DNA of 64,000 nucleotides, from contig NZ_FZQR01000014.1 of assembly GCF_900199455.1 (NCBI RefSeq), positions 1 to 64,000 on the forward strand, read 5' to 3'. Position 1 is the first letter of the stretch. Each line of letters begins with the position of its first letter. The notes under the pieces were generated by a model. The model saw only the letters and a program-made list of their open reading frames with translations, was not told the DNA's origin and ran no database searches. Positions 26,650 through 38,133 of the stretch are shown here, piece by piece. The position numbers and the translations under genes were made by a program. Source of the stretch: Mesorhizobium carmichaelinearum. Its GTDB lineage: Bacteria; Pseudomonadota; Alphaproteobacteria; Rhizobiales; Rhizobiaceae.

Positions 26650-27960
26650 TTACTTGATATACCCGCCTTCGGTCATTGCCGCGGTGGCAGCGTCCTGGGC
26701 CTGCTTCAGCGCATCGTCGACGCTCGACTGGCCGGCAAGAGCTGCCGAGAAGAGCTGGCCGACGGTGGTGCCAAGGCCCTGGAACTCAGGGATGGCGACG
26801 AACTGGACGCCGACATAGGGCACCGGCTTGACGGTCGGATGCGTCGGGTCGGCGGCGTTGATCGAGTCCAGCGTCATCTTGGCGAACGGAGCCGCCTTCT
26901 GGTACTCGGCATTGGCGTAGAGCGAGGAGCGCGTGCCCGGAGGAACGTTGGCCCAACCTTCCTTCGAAGCGACGAGCTCGGCGTAATGCTTGCTGGTCGC
27001 CCAGGACACGAACTTCTCGGCGGCGTCAGCCTTCTTGGTGCCGGCGGGAATGGCCAGTGACCAGGCCCACAGCCAGTTGCCGCGCTTGCCCAGGCCATTG
27101 TCGGGCGCGAGCGCATAGCCGACCTTGTCGGCGACGGTCGAGTTCTTCGGGTCCGAAACGAAGGACGCCGCGACGGTGGCGTCGATCCACATGCCGCATT
27201 TGCCCTGCTGGAACAGCGCCAGGTTTTCGTTGAAGCCGTTGGAGGACGCGCCCTCGGGGCCGTCGGCCTTCATCAGGTCCACATAGAATTGCAGCGTGTT
27301 CTTCCATTCGGGTTGGTCGAATTGCGGCTTCCAGTTCTCGTCGAACCAGCGGGCGCCGAAGGAGTTCGACATGGCGGTCAGGAAGGCCATGTTCTCGCCC
27401 CAGCCGGCCTTGCCGCGCAGGCACACGCCGTTCACGCCATTGGCGCGATCGGTCATCTTGTCGGCGGCCTGCTTGATGAAGTCCCAGGTCGGCGCGTCGG
27501 GCATCTTCAGCCCGGCCTTTTCCATCAAATCCTTGCGGTACATGACGAAGGAGCTTTCGCCGTAGAAGGGCGCGGCATAGAGCTTGCCGTCGACCGAAAG
27601 TCCGCCGGCAATGGCCGGGATGATGTCCTTGGCGTCATAGTCGTCGCCGAGCTTGTCGAGCGGCAGCAGCCAGCTCTGCTTGGCCCAGATCGGCACTTCG
27701 TAGGTGCCGATGGTCATCACGTCATACTGGCCACCCTTGGTGGCGATGTCGGTGGTGACGCGCTCGCGCAGCACGTTCTCTTCGAGCGTCACCCAGTTGA
27801 GCTGGATGTCGGGGTTCGCCTTGGTGAAGTCTTCGGTCAGCTTCTGCATGCGGACCATATCGCCATTGTTGACGGTGGCGATGGTGATGGATTCGGCATG
27901 TGCGGCAAAAGCGAGAGCGCTGGCCGACAACAAGCCCAGGGTGAGCGTGCGCAGTTTCAT
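26650..27960 (-). CDS. smoE: Sorbitol/mannitol ABC transporter, substrate-binding protein
   Basis: 436-aa family-1 solute-binding protein, first gene of the smo operon. The ATG at 27960 follows GGGAGGAATTTG and starts a signal peptide ending ...AFAAHA; the upstream in-frame ATG would place 19 extra residues before it. The mature part opens SITIATVNNGDMVRMQKLTEDF, as in polyol-binding SmoE/MtlE proteins. It collects sorbitol or mannitol in the periplasm for SmoFGK. Confidence 0.94.
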   Translation of the reverse strand: MKLRTLTLGLLSASALAFAAHAESITIATVNNGDMVRMQKLTEDFTKANPDIQLNWVTLEENVLRERVTTDIATKGGQYDVMTIGTYEVPIWAKQSWLLPLDKLGDDYDAKDIIPAIAGGLSVDGKLYAAPFYGESSFVMYRKDLMEKAGLKMPDAPTWDFIKQAADKMTDRANGVNGVCLRGKAGWGENMAFLTAMSNSFGARWFDENWKPQFDQPEWKNTLQFYVDLMKADGPEGASSNGFNENLALFQQGKCGMWIDATVAASFVSDPKNSTVADKVGYALAPDNGLGKRGNWLWAWSLAIPAGTKKADAAEKFVSWATSKHYAELVASKEGWANVPPGTRSSLYANAEYQKAAPFAKMTLDSINAADPTHPTVKPVPYVGVQFVAIPEFQGLGTTVGQLFSAALAGQSSVDDALKQAQDAATAAMTEGGYIK

Positions 27961-28150
27961 CAAATTCCTCCCATGAACCAAGATGAGCATTTGCCTTGGC
28001 TTTGAGCAATTACTCACTTGAGATGAATTATGTCAAGCCGGATTCGATGCTGCAGCGCAGCACTCGGCCAGCCGACAAGCAGCCCCCGTGCCAGATATCA
28101 GGCGACGGGACAGGAAGGCGTGGAGGCTTGAATCGGGTGAAAAGCGTCTG

Positions 28151-29056
28151 TCAGCAGGCGATCTCGGCCAGCAGCCAGTCGCGGAAGGCGCGGATCTTCG
28201 GCACATTGCGGCGCGCCTCGGGATAGACCAGCCAGTAGGCATGGCCATCGTCGCCGACCATGTCGAAGGGCTGGATCAGGCGGCCGTCGGCGAGCTCCGC
28301 CTTGAACAGCGCCCGGGTCAGGATCGCCACGCCATGGCCTGCTATGGCGGCGTTGGCCTCATAGGCCTGTGCGCCCATGCTGCTGCCGGGCCGCTTGGCA
28401 AGGTCGTGCGATTGTACGCCGGCAGCATCGAACCATTGCGTCCACCAGATGTCGCCGGGATCGAGGATCGGCAGCCGCAACAGGTCGGCTGGCTCCTTGA
28501 TACCGCCAATGCTCGCCGCGAGCGTGGGGCTCAGCATCGGCGTGAAATCGGCATCGAGCAGTTTGTGCGCCTCCAGGCCCGGCCATTTGCCGCCGCCCGA
28601 GCGGATGGCGATATCGGTATCCTCACGGGCGAAATCCGTCAGCCGGCTCGATGTTTCGAGCCGTACGGCAAGCGCGGGATGAGCCATCTGGAACGAGCCC
28701 AGATGATGCGCCAGCCAGTTCGAGGCAAAGGTCAGCACGGTGGTGACGCACAGCAGCCCGTCCGCGCCGCCACGCGCCGCGGCATAGGCCTGGCTGAGAA
28801 TGGCAAAGGCCTCGCTGACCGCCGGTGCCAGCCGTTGGCCGGCTTCGGTCAGCTCGATCTGCCGCGGCCGGCGCAGGAACAGCGGTGACCCGACACGCTC
28901 TTCCAGCACCTTGATCTGATAGCTGACAGCGGCCTGTGTCATGGCGAGTTCCACGGCTGCCTTGGTGAAGGAAAGATGCCGGGCGACGGCTTCGAACACC
29001 CGGATCGCTTGCAGCGGCGGGAGTTGCGAAAGCTGTGGTGAGCTCAGATCCGGCAT
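28151..29056 (-). CDS. LysR-family transcriptional regulator (GcvA-like)
   Basis: 301-aa regulator: helix-turn-helix near residues 22-45 (FTKAAVELAMTQAAVSYQIK), then an effector-binding domain to about residue 295. AAGGAGG precedes the start closely. It is on the same strand as the smo operon but upstream of it, and divergent from a DUF1127 peptide gene 110 bp away. LysR-DUF1127 pairs of this kind recur in rhizobia (family knowledge), so its target is more likely the small gene than the smo operon. Confidence 0.9.
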   Translation of the reverse strand: MPDLSSPQLSQLPPLQAIRVFEAVARHLSFTKAAVELAMTQAAVSYQIKVLEERVGSPLFLRRPRQIELTEAGQRLAPAVSEAFAILSQAYAAARGGADGLLCVTTVLTFASNWLAHHLGSFQMAHPALAVRLETSSRLTDFAREDTDIAIRSGGGKWPGLEAHKLLDADFTPMLSPTLAASIGGIKEPADLLRLPILDPGDIWWTQWFDAAGVQSHDLAKRPGSSMGAQAYEANAAIAGHGVAILTRALFKAELADGRLIQPFDMVGDDGHAYWLVYPEARRNVPKIRAFRDWLLAEIAC

Positions 29057-29126
29057 AAGGCCTCCTTATGGGTCCTTATCGACGTTCGATTGGCAAAGCT
29101 GGCCGGCAAGACCGACATTCAGTGTC

Positions 29127-29143
29127 AACCCGTCATTCGGGTT
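29127..29143. promoter_or_regulatory. Inverted repeat between LysR and DUF1127 genes
   Basis: AACCCG-N5-CGGGTT is a perfect 6-bp-arm inverted repeat between the two divergent starts. Its size fits a LysR site; binding is inferred. Confidence 0.4.
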
Positions 29144-29166
29144 CAGGATAGCGAAGGTTCACGATC

Positions 29167-29352
29167 ATGACCATGGCGCAGCAAAAATGCACTCCCGCTC
29201 CGGATCACCGCTGGATTTCGTGGCTTACGGACGGATTCGGCTGGTTCGCGATCAGGAAAAGGGCGCATCTCGACATCAGGGACCTGTCGCCGCATCTGCA
29301 GCGCGACGTCGGTTTCCTTGATGGCAATGACCCCTTTGGCAGGCACAGATAG
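29167..29352 (+). CDS. Small DUF1127-like protein
   Basis: 61-aa protein. The C-terminal half (LDIRDLSPHLQRDVGFLDG) matches the core of DUF1127/YjiS-like peptides, which usually read L..L....LRDIGL. Small proteins of this group are abundant in alphaproteobacteria and some affect RNA turnover or phosphate and carbon metabolism; the job here is unknown. The start could also be the ATG two codons later. It is divergent from a LysR gene. Confidence 0.6.
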   Translation: MTMAQQKCTPAPDHRWISWLTDGFGWFAIRKRAHLDIRDLSPHLQRDVGFLDGNDPFGRHR

Positions 29353-29410
29353 AATTGTCGGCTTTATCGCAAAGCAGCGGCCGCATCCGACGAGCGGCCG
29401 CGATTTCAGA

Positions 29411-30370
29411 TCAGATGCTGGCCAGCAGGGCGGTCGCCGTCCGCTCATCGGTGATGAGGCCATTGACCAACCGGCGGTTCACGGCTGCCAGGATTCCCGG
29501 CAGCTTGCGCTCACCCATGGCCAGCGCGATGACCAGCGATTTTTCACGCGACGGCAGCGATGCCGACGACACGCGGTCGTTGGTGATGCCTTCGATCATG
29601 CGGCCATCGCGATCGAACACCCAGCCGACGATCTCGGCGATGCCGCCTGCCTTCTGCAGGGCTTTCAGCTCGCTTTCGGAAATGAAACCGTCCTCATAGA
29701 GCGGCGCCTTGGGACCGAGGTCGCCAATGCCGATGAAGGTGACGTCGGCTTCCGCCGCAAGCGCCAGCGTCGGCTGGATCATCGGCTGGTTGAGCAGCAT
29801 CTCGCGCTCCTGCGGCGAGGAGGCGATGACCGGCAGCGGCATCGGGAAGGAGCGCGCCTTGACCCGGTCGGCCATTGTGAAGATGACGTTGTAGAAGGCG
29901 GCCGAACCGTCCGGCGAGATGTTGCCCGTCAAGGACACCACCTTGTGCTGCGGACATTCCATCGGCGGCAATTGTTCGATCGCCGCCTTCAGCGTGCGTC
30001 CGGTGCCGATGCCCATGACGATCGGCGTCGGAGAGCGCAGCCGCCGCTCGATCTCGGCGGCCGCCGCCTCGGCGATGCCGATGGTGGTGGAGGATGAATT
30101 CGGATCGCTCGGCACCACCTCGACCAGGTCGAGCGCGAAACGCGATTTCAGCCGGGCGGCGAGGTCGAGGCAGTTGGCGATCGGATGATCGACACGGACC
30201 TTGATCAGGCCTTCCGACACCGCAAGCGACACCAGCCGCTGCGCCGTCTGCCGCGAAATGCCGAGCGTGGCGGCGATCTGGTCCTGTGTGTTGCCGGCAA
30301 CGTAATAAAGCCAGCCGGCGCGCGCCGCGTCGTCCAGCCTGTTGCTGCCGCCATCCTGCCGGGTATTCAC
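29411..30370 (-). CDS. SorC/DeoR-type sugar-binding transcriptional regulator
   Basis: 319-aa regulator with an N-terminal helix-turn-helix (NTQDQIAATLGISRQTAQRL) and a large sugar-phosphate-binding domain of the SorC/CggR type (IVMGIGTGRTLKAAIEQL near the middle; FIGIGDLG further on). I prefer GTG at 30370, preceded by GGGAGG, over an ATG nine codons upstream that has no ribosome site. It is the best candidate to control the polyol genes, as SorC-family regulators do in smo operons, although a LysR gene lies between (inference). Confidence 0.88.
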   Translation of the reverse strand: MNTRQDGGSNRLDDAARAGWLYYVAGNTQDQIAATLGISRQTAQRLVSLAVSEGLIKVRVDHPIANCLDLAARLKSRFALDLVEVVPSDPNSSSTTIGIAEAAAAEIERRLRSPTPIVMGIGTGRTLKAAIEQLPPMECPQHKVVSLTGNISPDGSAAFYNVIFTMADRVKARSFPMPLPVIASSPQEREMLLNQPMIQPTLALAAEADVTFIGIGDLGPKAPLYEDGFISESELKALQKAGGIAEIVGWVFDRDGRMIEGITNDRVSSASLPSREKSLVIALAMGERKLPGILAAVNRRLVNGLITDERTATALLASI

Positions 30371-30615
30371 GTCCTGCCTCCCAAGGCCGCCGGTCATCAG
30401 GGCGGTCCACTCTTAGTTTCGCAGGGAACGGCTGTCTGCGCAATTGTCAATATCAAGGGCAATTGTTCGCAACTGCGAGACGGGGATTGTCCCGCCGACA
30501 ATCTCTGACCGCAGAGAGCAAGCCGGCTTCGGTTCCAGTCACGGCCACCTTCTGTGATCCCGACGGTTTATCTCCCGGCGCAAACCCTTTAAGGGGATCG
30601 CAAAAGGAGCGCTGC

Positions 30616-31248
30616 ATGACACCGAAGGCGGTTTTCTGGGACATGGACGGCACGCTGGTCGACAGTGAGCCGCTGCACGAGGCAGCCCTGGTGGCGGCGA
30701 TGCGCAATGCCGGCCTCAAGCCGCCCGCCGACCTGCATGAGCGCGTGCTCGGCGTCGCCGCCTGGCCGGTCTATGAAATGATGCGCGACGAATTCGGCCT
30801 CGATCTTCCCTTCGACGATTGGATCATGCGCAAATACGAGCACTATCTGCCGCTGGTCGAGGGCTTGAAGCCGCGCCCGGGCGCCATCGAGGTCTTCAAC
30901 GAATTACGAGCGCTTGGCGTGCAACAGGCGGTGGTCTCCAATTCGGACCGGATGATCGTCGACGCCAATCTGCGCATGGTCGGCCTTGTCTATCCCGGCA
31001 TGAAGACGATCAGCCGCAACGACGTACGCGAAGGCAAGCCGCACGCTGAGCCCTTCCTGCGCGCCGCCTATCTGGCCGGTGTCGACCCCGCGCACGCGGC
31101 GGCGGTCGACGACAGCTGGCCGGGCGCCATGGCGGGTCTGGCGGCGGGCATGAAGACGATCTTCTGGCCGGAAAAGCCTATGCAAGGACCGCCCGGCGCC
31201 ATCGTCATCAACAGCGCCGAGGAATTGCGGGCTCAGCTCGGGCTCTAA
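30616..31248 (+). CDS. HAD-superfamily hydrolase
   Basis: 210-aa HAD subfamily IA protein. Motif I is DMDGTLVDSE, motif II is VSNSD, the lysine lies in REGKPHAEPFLRAA and motif III is AVDDSWPG. AAAAGGAG (30602-30609) precedes the ATG. It is divergent from the SorC-type regulator, so it may be a sugar-phosphate phosphatase under its control. It overlaps the converging aldolase gene by 4 bp. Confidence 0.87.
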   Translation: MTPKAVFWDMDGTLVDSEPLHEAALVAAMRNAGLKPPADLHERVLGVAAWPVYEMMRDEFGLDLPFDDWIMRKYEHYLPLVEGLKPRPGAIEVFNELRALGVQQAVVSNSDRMIVDANLRMVGLVYPGMKTISRNDVREGKPHAEPFLRAAYLAGVDPAHAAAVDDSWPGAMAGLAAGMKTIFWPEKPMQGPPGAIVINSAEELRAQLGL

Positions 31249-32012
31249 TTGCGGTAGACCGGCTCTTCCTCGTCGAGGATCGCTTTCAGCTCGGCGAGAT
31301 GACGCTCGGCCTGGCCGGGATAGTCATCCATTTCGCTCGCCGCTTTCTCGGCGATCGCGTCGGACAGCGTGCGCAGCGGGCGGCCGGTCCACAGCGCCTT
31401 GATGTAGGTCTCGGCGGCACGCTCGAAATAGAACATGCGGTTGAAGGCATCGGAGACCGTGTCGCCGATCACCATCACGCCGTGATTGCCCATCACCATC
31501 ACCTTGACCTTGGGGTCGGTGAGAAGCTGCGAGCAGCGCTCGCCCTCTTCCTCGAAGGCCAGCCCGCCATAATGCGCGTCGACGACATGGCGGTTGAAGA
31601 ACATCGCCGAATTCTGGTCGATCGGCGGCAAAGTCGAGTCGGCGAGCGAGGCCAGCACGGTCGCGTGGATCGAATGGACATGCATGGCGCAACGCGCATG
31701 CGGCACGTTGCGGTGGATGGCGCCGTGCAGGCCCCAGGCGGTCGGGTCGGGCGCGTTGGGGCCGGAAAGCGTTTCGGGATCGTTGGCGTCGATCAGCAGC
31801 AGATCGCTCGCCTTGATGCGCGAGAAATGCACCTGGTTCGGGTTCATCAGGAATTTGGTGCCGTCGTCGTTGACGGACAGGGAGAAATGATTGGCCACGG
31901 CCTCATGCATGTTGAGCCGCGCTGTCCAGCGGAAAGCGGCGGCGAGATCGACGCGCTCTTCGTAGTAAGGCAGGTTGCTCAGCGGCTCCTTGTGCAGGCG
32001 GGTGATGCTCAT
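31245..32012 (-). CDS. Class II aldolase/adducin-family protein
   Basis: 255-aa protein of the zinc-dependent class II aldolase family (L-fuculose-phosphate aldolase/RhaD/AraD fold). The zinc-binding HVHSIHAT and the later GNHGVMVIG strand are present, and an early NHFSLSV segment fits the substrate loop. The ATG at 32012 follows GGAGGAATTTTCG; a longer in-frame start would run into the ureG end. Many such proteins cleave or epimerise sugar phosphates; the true substrate is unknown. It is convergent with the HAD gene, 88 bp after ureG. Confidence 0.87.
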   Translation of the reverse strand: MSITRLHKEPLSNLPYYEERVDLAAAFRWTARLNMHEAVANHFSLSVNDDGTKFLMNPNQVHFSRIKASDLLLIDANDPETLSGPNAPDPTAWGLHGAIHRNVPHARCAMHVHSIHATVLASLADSTLPPIDQNSAMFFNRHVVDAHYGGLAFEEEGERCSQLLTDPKVKVMVMGNHGVMVIGDTVSDAFNRMFYFERAAETYIKALWTGRPLRTLSDAIAEKAASEMDDYPGQAERHLAELKAILDEEEPVYRN

Positions 32013-32100
32013 CGAAAATTCCTCCGGTTTTGGCCAGAATGCCGCGACCGACGGTGGCCCGCAACGGGTTTCGGTTGGTGCAGGGAGAAGCCGCTGACTG

Positions 32101-32738
<638 letters not shown>

Positions 32739-32742
<4 letters not shown>

Positions 32743-33179
32743 GTCGGGAACTCCATGATGGCAAGGACTGCGAAGCCGAGCCCGATCAACAGGCAGAGCG
32801 GCGAATAATAGCTGGTATCGAGCCGCGCGAAAGGCTGCTCGGGCGCCAGCCGCCGCCACCACGGCGTGAAGCCGGCAATGCCGCGCCCCAAAAACACCAG
32901 CCCGATGAGCAGCGAAGTTGCTGCAAGGCCTTCTCTGGGGAAGGGCGAGGCAAAGAAGCCGATCAGCGCCAGCGGCCAGAGCGTCGCCAGGCCAAGGCAG
33001 GCGGCAACGGCGAAACTGGCCAAGGGCGTCGGCATTTCGTCAACGCCGCGAAAACCGACAACCGTGCGGGCGCAGGAGGCCGCATCCCGACCCGGCCAGA
33101 TACCACCAATGCCCCAATAGACATGCAGCGCCGTGATCAGCAGCAGGACGAAGGACAGCGCGAAAGCGAGAAGGATCAT
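32739..33179 (-). CDS. DUF3995-family membrane protein in the urease operon
   Basis: 146-aa membrane protein with four predicted helices, matching DUF3995 (LITALHVYWGIGGIWPG near the N-terminus is typical). It starts in a 4-bp overlap with ureF and ends in a 4-bp overlap with ureG, so it is translated with the urease accessory proteins. Its function is unknown; the context suggests a role in nickel, urea or ammonia movement, but nothing in the sequence proves it. Confidence 0.82.
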
Positions 33180-33847
33180 GAGCGGAACAGTCGCGAATAC
33201 TGAGCTTCGTGCTTCATCGCCATGACGTCGGAGACGAAGGCGCAGCCGCCGAGATCGTCCAATGTCGACCGGGACGCGCGGTCGGCGGTTGCAAGCGCCA
33301 GCGGCTCGAAGCCGGCCAGCAGTGTGGTGGCCTCGCTCTGGCCGACGACACCCAGCCTGATCGCCGCCTGCACGAGGTTGGAGAAGAAGGCTTGCAGGAA
33401 GGCGGACAGCGCGTCCTGCAGCGCAATGCCGTTGCCGCCGGCAATGGCGCCGACGACGACACAATAGGCGCATTCGGCCGGCAAGCGCTTCAGCACCGGA
33501 TTGGGCCAGGCCGCAGCCGCTTTCAGGAAGGCCGCGCCTTGCAGTATGGTCTCGGTATGGCGTTCGCGCGAGCCGGAGAGCGCCTCGGCCAGGGCGGCGA
33601 CCTCGTCGAGATCGCCGTCGTTGCGGGCGCGGCGCCAGCTCTCGGAAAACAGCACGGCATCGTTCCAGCCCGAGCCCATCTCGACCAGCGTTTCCAGCCA
33701 GCTGGCCAGGCTCTCGGCATCGGCAACCAGCCCGTCATGCACCGCGCGCTCGAGACCATGACTGTAGGCAAAACCGCCGACCGGAAAGGCCGGCGACAGC
33801 CACGCCATCAGCCGCAAGAGCGCAATGTTCGAAGGCTGGTCAGTCAT
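33176..33847 (-). CDS. ureF: Urease accessory protein UreF
   Basis: 223-aa helical accessory protein that bridges apo-urease-UreD and UreG. The family opening LRLMAWLSPAFPVGGFAYSHGLE and the later ALQDALSAFLQAFFSNLVQAA are conserved. The ATG at 33847 lies 8 bp inside the 3' end of ureE. Confidence 0.95.
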   Translation of the reverse strand: MTDQPSNIALLRLMAWLSPAFPVGGFAYSHGLERAVHDGLVADAESLASWLETLVEMGSGWNDAVLFSESWRRARNDGDLDEVAALAEALSGSRERHTETILQGAAFLKAAAAWPNPVLKRLPAECAYCVVVGAIAGGNGIALQDALSAFLQAFFSNLVQAAIRLGVVGQSEATTLLAGFEPLALATADRASRSTLDDLGGCAFVSDVMAMKHEAQYSRLFRS

Positions 33848-34427
33848 GGTCGTGGTGATGACCGGCATGGGAATGGCTGTGTGAGTGAGAATGCGATTCG
33901 CCATGCGAGTGAGAATGCGCTTCGGCATGGCTATGTGCATGTGCATGGCCGTGATCATGCCCGCTGGAATAGGCGCCGCGCACCGGCTTGAACGGCTCGG
34001 AAACCTCGCGCACCGTGGCCCCAAGCCCCTCCAGCATCGCCTTGATGACGTGGTCGCGCAGGATGACGATACGGTCCGCCTCGATGCCCGCGGCGAGATG
34101 ACGGTTGCCGATATGCCAGGCAAGCTCGGTCAGATGCACGCCGTCGCGGGCGCGGATGTCGTAGACCTCTTCCGGCGCCGCGATGATCTCGACATGGCGG
34201 CCATCCTCCAGCACCAGCCGGTCGCCATCGTTCAGGGCGACGGGTTCGGGCAGGTCGACCAGCACCTTGCTGCCATCGGACAGTTCGATGGCGCGGCGGC
34301 GCAGATGCCGCTCGTCATGAGGCAGAACGGCGCGCCCGGACGGCACGATGGTTCCGGCCGCGCCGGCAGGTAGCATCGAAACGGCGCGTGGGAATTTGGT
34401 GAAGTCGGTGTTGAGGTTGAGTTTCAT
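33840..34427 (-). CDS. ureE: Urease accessory nickel chaperone UreE
   Basis: 195-aa nickel metallochaperone. An N-terminal peptide-binding domain (to about residue 75), a metal-binding domain with HLTELAWHIGNRH, and a C-terminal tail carrying 18 histidines in the last 40 residues (HDHGHAHAHSH... pattern). The tail should bind and store several nickel ions. The start overlaps the GST gene stop by 4 bp and the 3' end overlaps ureF by 8 bp. Confidence 0.96.
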   Translation of the reverse strand: MKLNLNTDFTKFPRAVSMLPAGAAGTIVPSGRAVLPHDERHLRRRAIELSDGSKVLVDLPEPVALNDGDRLVLEDGRHVEIIAAPEEVYDIRARDGVHLTELAWHIGNRHLAAGIEADRIVILRDHVIKAMLEGLGATVREVSEPFKPVRGAYSSGHDHGHAHAHSHAEAHSHSHGESHSHSHSHSHAGHHHDHD

Positions 34428-35029
34428 TTCATGGCTCCGCCATTGGCTTGCGCCCGCGCCCGGGCAGGGCGCGAAAGCACCCGGTCGAGATAGGCGTTGA
34501 CGCGCTCGGATTCGATCGGGAATTTTCCGGCGCGCGCCCAGCTGCCCATGTCGCCGAGCAGCACGTCAACAGCGGAAAACCGGTTGCCGAGCGCAAACGG
34601 CTTGTCACCGAGCCGGCGGTCCAGCGCCTTGGCTTCCGAGGCGAAATCGTAGGCAGCGGCGGGACCGACATCGACCCGAACCTCCTTCGGTAGCAGGAAG
34701 CGGTGGCGCAATTTGTTCCATAGCGGCGCCTCGAACTCGCTCTGGGCAAAATGCATCCAGGAATCCATCTCGGCCCGGCCGGCAACGCCGGGACTGGCGC
34801 CCATGCCTTTATCCGCGTGCTTGTCGGCGAGATAGACGCAGATCGCCGCCGAATCCGTCACCGTCAGCTCGCCGTCGATGAGGACCGGCACCTTGCCCGA
34901 CGGATTGAGCGCATAGGCTTCCGGCGAGCGCAGTTTGACTTCGACGAATTCATAGGGCTGCCCGAGCTCCTCGAGCATCCAGAGAACGCGACTGACCCGG
35001 GATCCGCGCGATCCGATGGCCTTGTACAT
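34424..35029 (-). CDS. Glutathione S-transferase family protein
   Basis: 201-aa GST. A thioredoxin-like N-domain (RVSRVLWMLEELGQPYEFVEV, PSGKVPVLIDGE, TDSAAICVYLA) is followed by an all-helical C-domain. I place the start at MYKAIGS (35029), where the fold begins; upstream in-frame ATGs add non-family residues. It overlaps ureE by 4 bp, so it is made with the urease accessory proteins; the reason is not known. Confidence 0.87.
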   Translation of the reverse strand: MYKAIGSRGSRVSRVLWMLEELGQPYEFVEVKLRSPEAYALNPSGKVPVLIDGELTVTDSAAICVYLADKHADKGMGASPGVAGRAEMDSWMHFAQSEFEAPLWNKLRHRFLLPKEVRVDVGPAAAYDFASEAKALDRRLGDKPFALGNRFSAVDVLLGDMGSWARAGKFPIESERVNAYLDRVLSRPARARAQANGGAMK

Positions 35030-35073
35030 GGTTGGATCCTGCCTTTCCCTGGACTCTAGACCATCCATCGCGG

Positions 35074-35667
35074 TCATACGATCGTGTCGAAGAGCCGCAG
35101 GATGAACGATATCTGATAGATCAGCGCCGCCGCGACAAAGGCGGTGTGGAAGCGACGGTCGCGCACCACGATCGCGGCGATGCACAGCGCCACGAAGACC
35201 GGCGTGCGGAACAGATATTCGTTACCGAAGCGGGCAAAATGCTCCGGTCCTTTCAGCAGCGTATCGACCACATCGAGCAGATAGGTCGCCCCCAGCAGGC
35301 CGAAGAACCAGCCCCGGCGCGAATAGAAGAAATCCTCGTAGCTGGTGTAGTCCAGCATCGAATCCGGAAACAGCAGCGCACAGAGCAGGAACAGCGTGAT
35401 CGCGTAGAAGATGATGAACAGGTATTTGCCGAAGGTCCATGTCTCGATGGCGTAGAGCCCGAACTCCCACCACCAGAAATGCACCAGCATCAACAGCACT
35501 GAGGCTACCCAGGCCAGATGCACGGGATAGAGCCGGTATTGGCCGGGATGCTGGACGATGCGCGCCACCCCCGACAGCAGGCGCGCGACGCCAAGCCCGA
35601 TCACCATGCCCATGACGATGCGGATATGCGGGAAGATGTCGTGGGCAGAGGCGAGTTCGGTGGCCAT
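35074..35667 (-). CDS. Conserved integral membrane protein, unknown function
   Basis: 197-aa protein with six predicted membrane helices and short connecting loops; the fourth and fifth helices are separated by a polar, aromatic-rich segment (LDYTSYEDFFYSRRGW). I do not recognise a named family. It is on the same strand as the urease accessory genes, 44 bp upstream of the GST gene, and may belong to that transcript. Confidence 0.72.
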   Translation of the reverse strand: MATELASAHDIFPHIRIVMGMVIGLGVARLLSGVARIVQHPGQYRLYPVHLAWVASVLLMLVHFWWWEFGLYAIETWTFGKYLFIIFYAITLFLLCALLFPDSMLDYTSYEDFFYSRRGWFFGLLGATYLLDVVDTLLKGPEHFARFGNEYLFRTPVFVALCIAAIVVRDRRFHTAFVAAALIYQISFILRLFDTIV

Positions 35668-35710
35668 GGGTCACGACGTCATGAAATATCTGCGACGGAC
35701 CAATTCTCTG

Positions 35711-36199
35711 CTACTCGCGAATAAGTTTGTCGGAAGACCACGGCGTGCCTGGAAAATAGTCATGGTCCAGAATTTCCCTGATCGCATACGGGCAATCAAC
35801 CGGGAAATCGCGATCTCTCATGCCGGTTTCGTCCAGCGCCTTCAATCTTGCTATCTTGAACTCTCGTGCGAGCCTCTGCGCCGGATATGCTTTCAGGCTC
35901 GGGCTTTCATCGAGCAGATCATCAATTCGGTGCCGCTGTTCACGGATTGTCAGCAGCCATCCAGCTTTGCGTTGCTCGGGCTGAAACTCCCATTTGAGCA
36001 AGTGAAGGACCAAGGTACCAAGCCTGCTTGCAATTTCCCTTTTGTCGCTCCGCCCCAAGCTCTCAATCTCCTCGGCAAGATTCTCGCGGTCGAGGTCGGA
36101 TAGACGACCTTCGCGCAACAGGGCGCCTTGCTCGGCGCACCACTGAGCATAGTCGGCCTCATAGGGCGTCAATTGCTGTTTGCGAAAAATCTTATTCAT
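35711..36199 (-). CDS. DUF29-family protein
   Basis: 162-aa soluble protein of the DUF29 family: YEADYAQWCAEQGALLREGR near the N-terminus and the ENLAEEIESLGRSDKREIASRL helix are diagnostic. The ATG at 36199 has a GGAGC ribosome site about 12 bases ahead; an ATG twelve codons earlier has none. Function unknown. It lies between ureC and the ureEFG block. Confidence 0.82.
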   Translation of the reverse strand: MNKIFRKQQLTPYEADYAQWCAEQGALLREGRLSDLDRENLAEEIESLGRSDKREIASRLGTLVLHLLKWEFQPEQRKAGWLLTIREQRHRIDDLLDESPSLKAYPAQRLAREFKIARLKALDETGMRDRDFPVDCPYAIREILDHDYFPGTPWSSDKLIRE

Positions 36200-36396
36200 G
36201 AAGTCTATATTGCTCCAAAGGCCCCGGATTTCCAAGTTGGAAGCAAACGACGTGGTCGATCAGGCGATCCAGCGGGACAGTGTCGGTGCCGAAGTTGACA
36301 AGCCGCAGACGGTTTTGCGCCAACAGTTGACGAAATGCGCGCAGGTTTCGGTCGAGGCATTTGACCGAATTCATGAACCTTAACCTGGAAGCGGCC

Positions 36397-38112
<1,716 letters not shown>

Positions 38113-38133
38113 GGGATGTTCCCCGTTTCTTGG

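Noticed and set aside
36200..36396. Short minus-strand frame between ureC and the DUF29 gene
   Set aside because: The frame is continuous with the antisense of ureC, has no ribosome site, and no family could be recognised.
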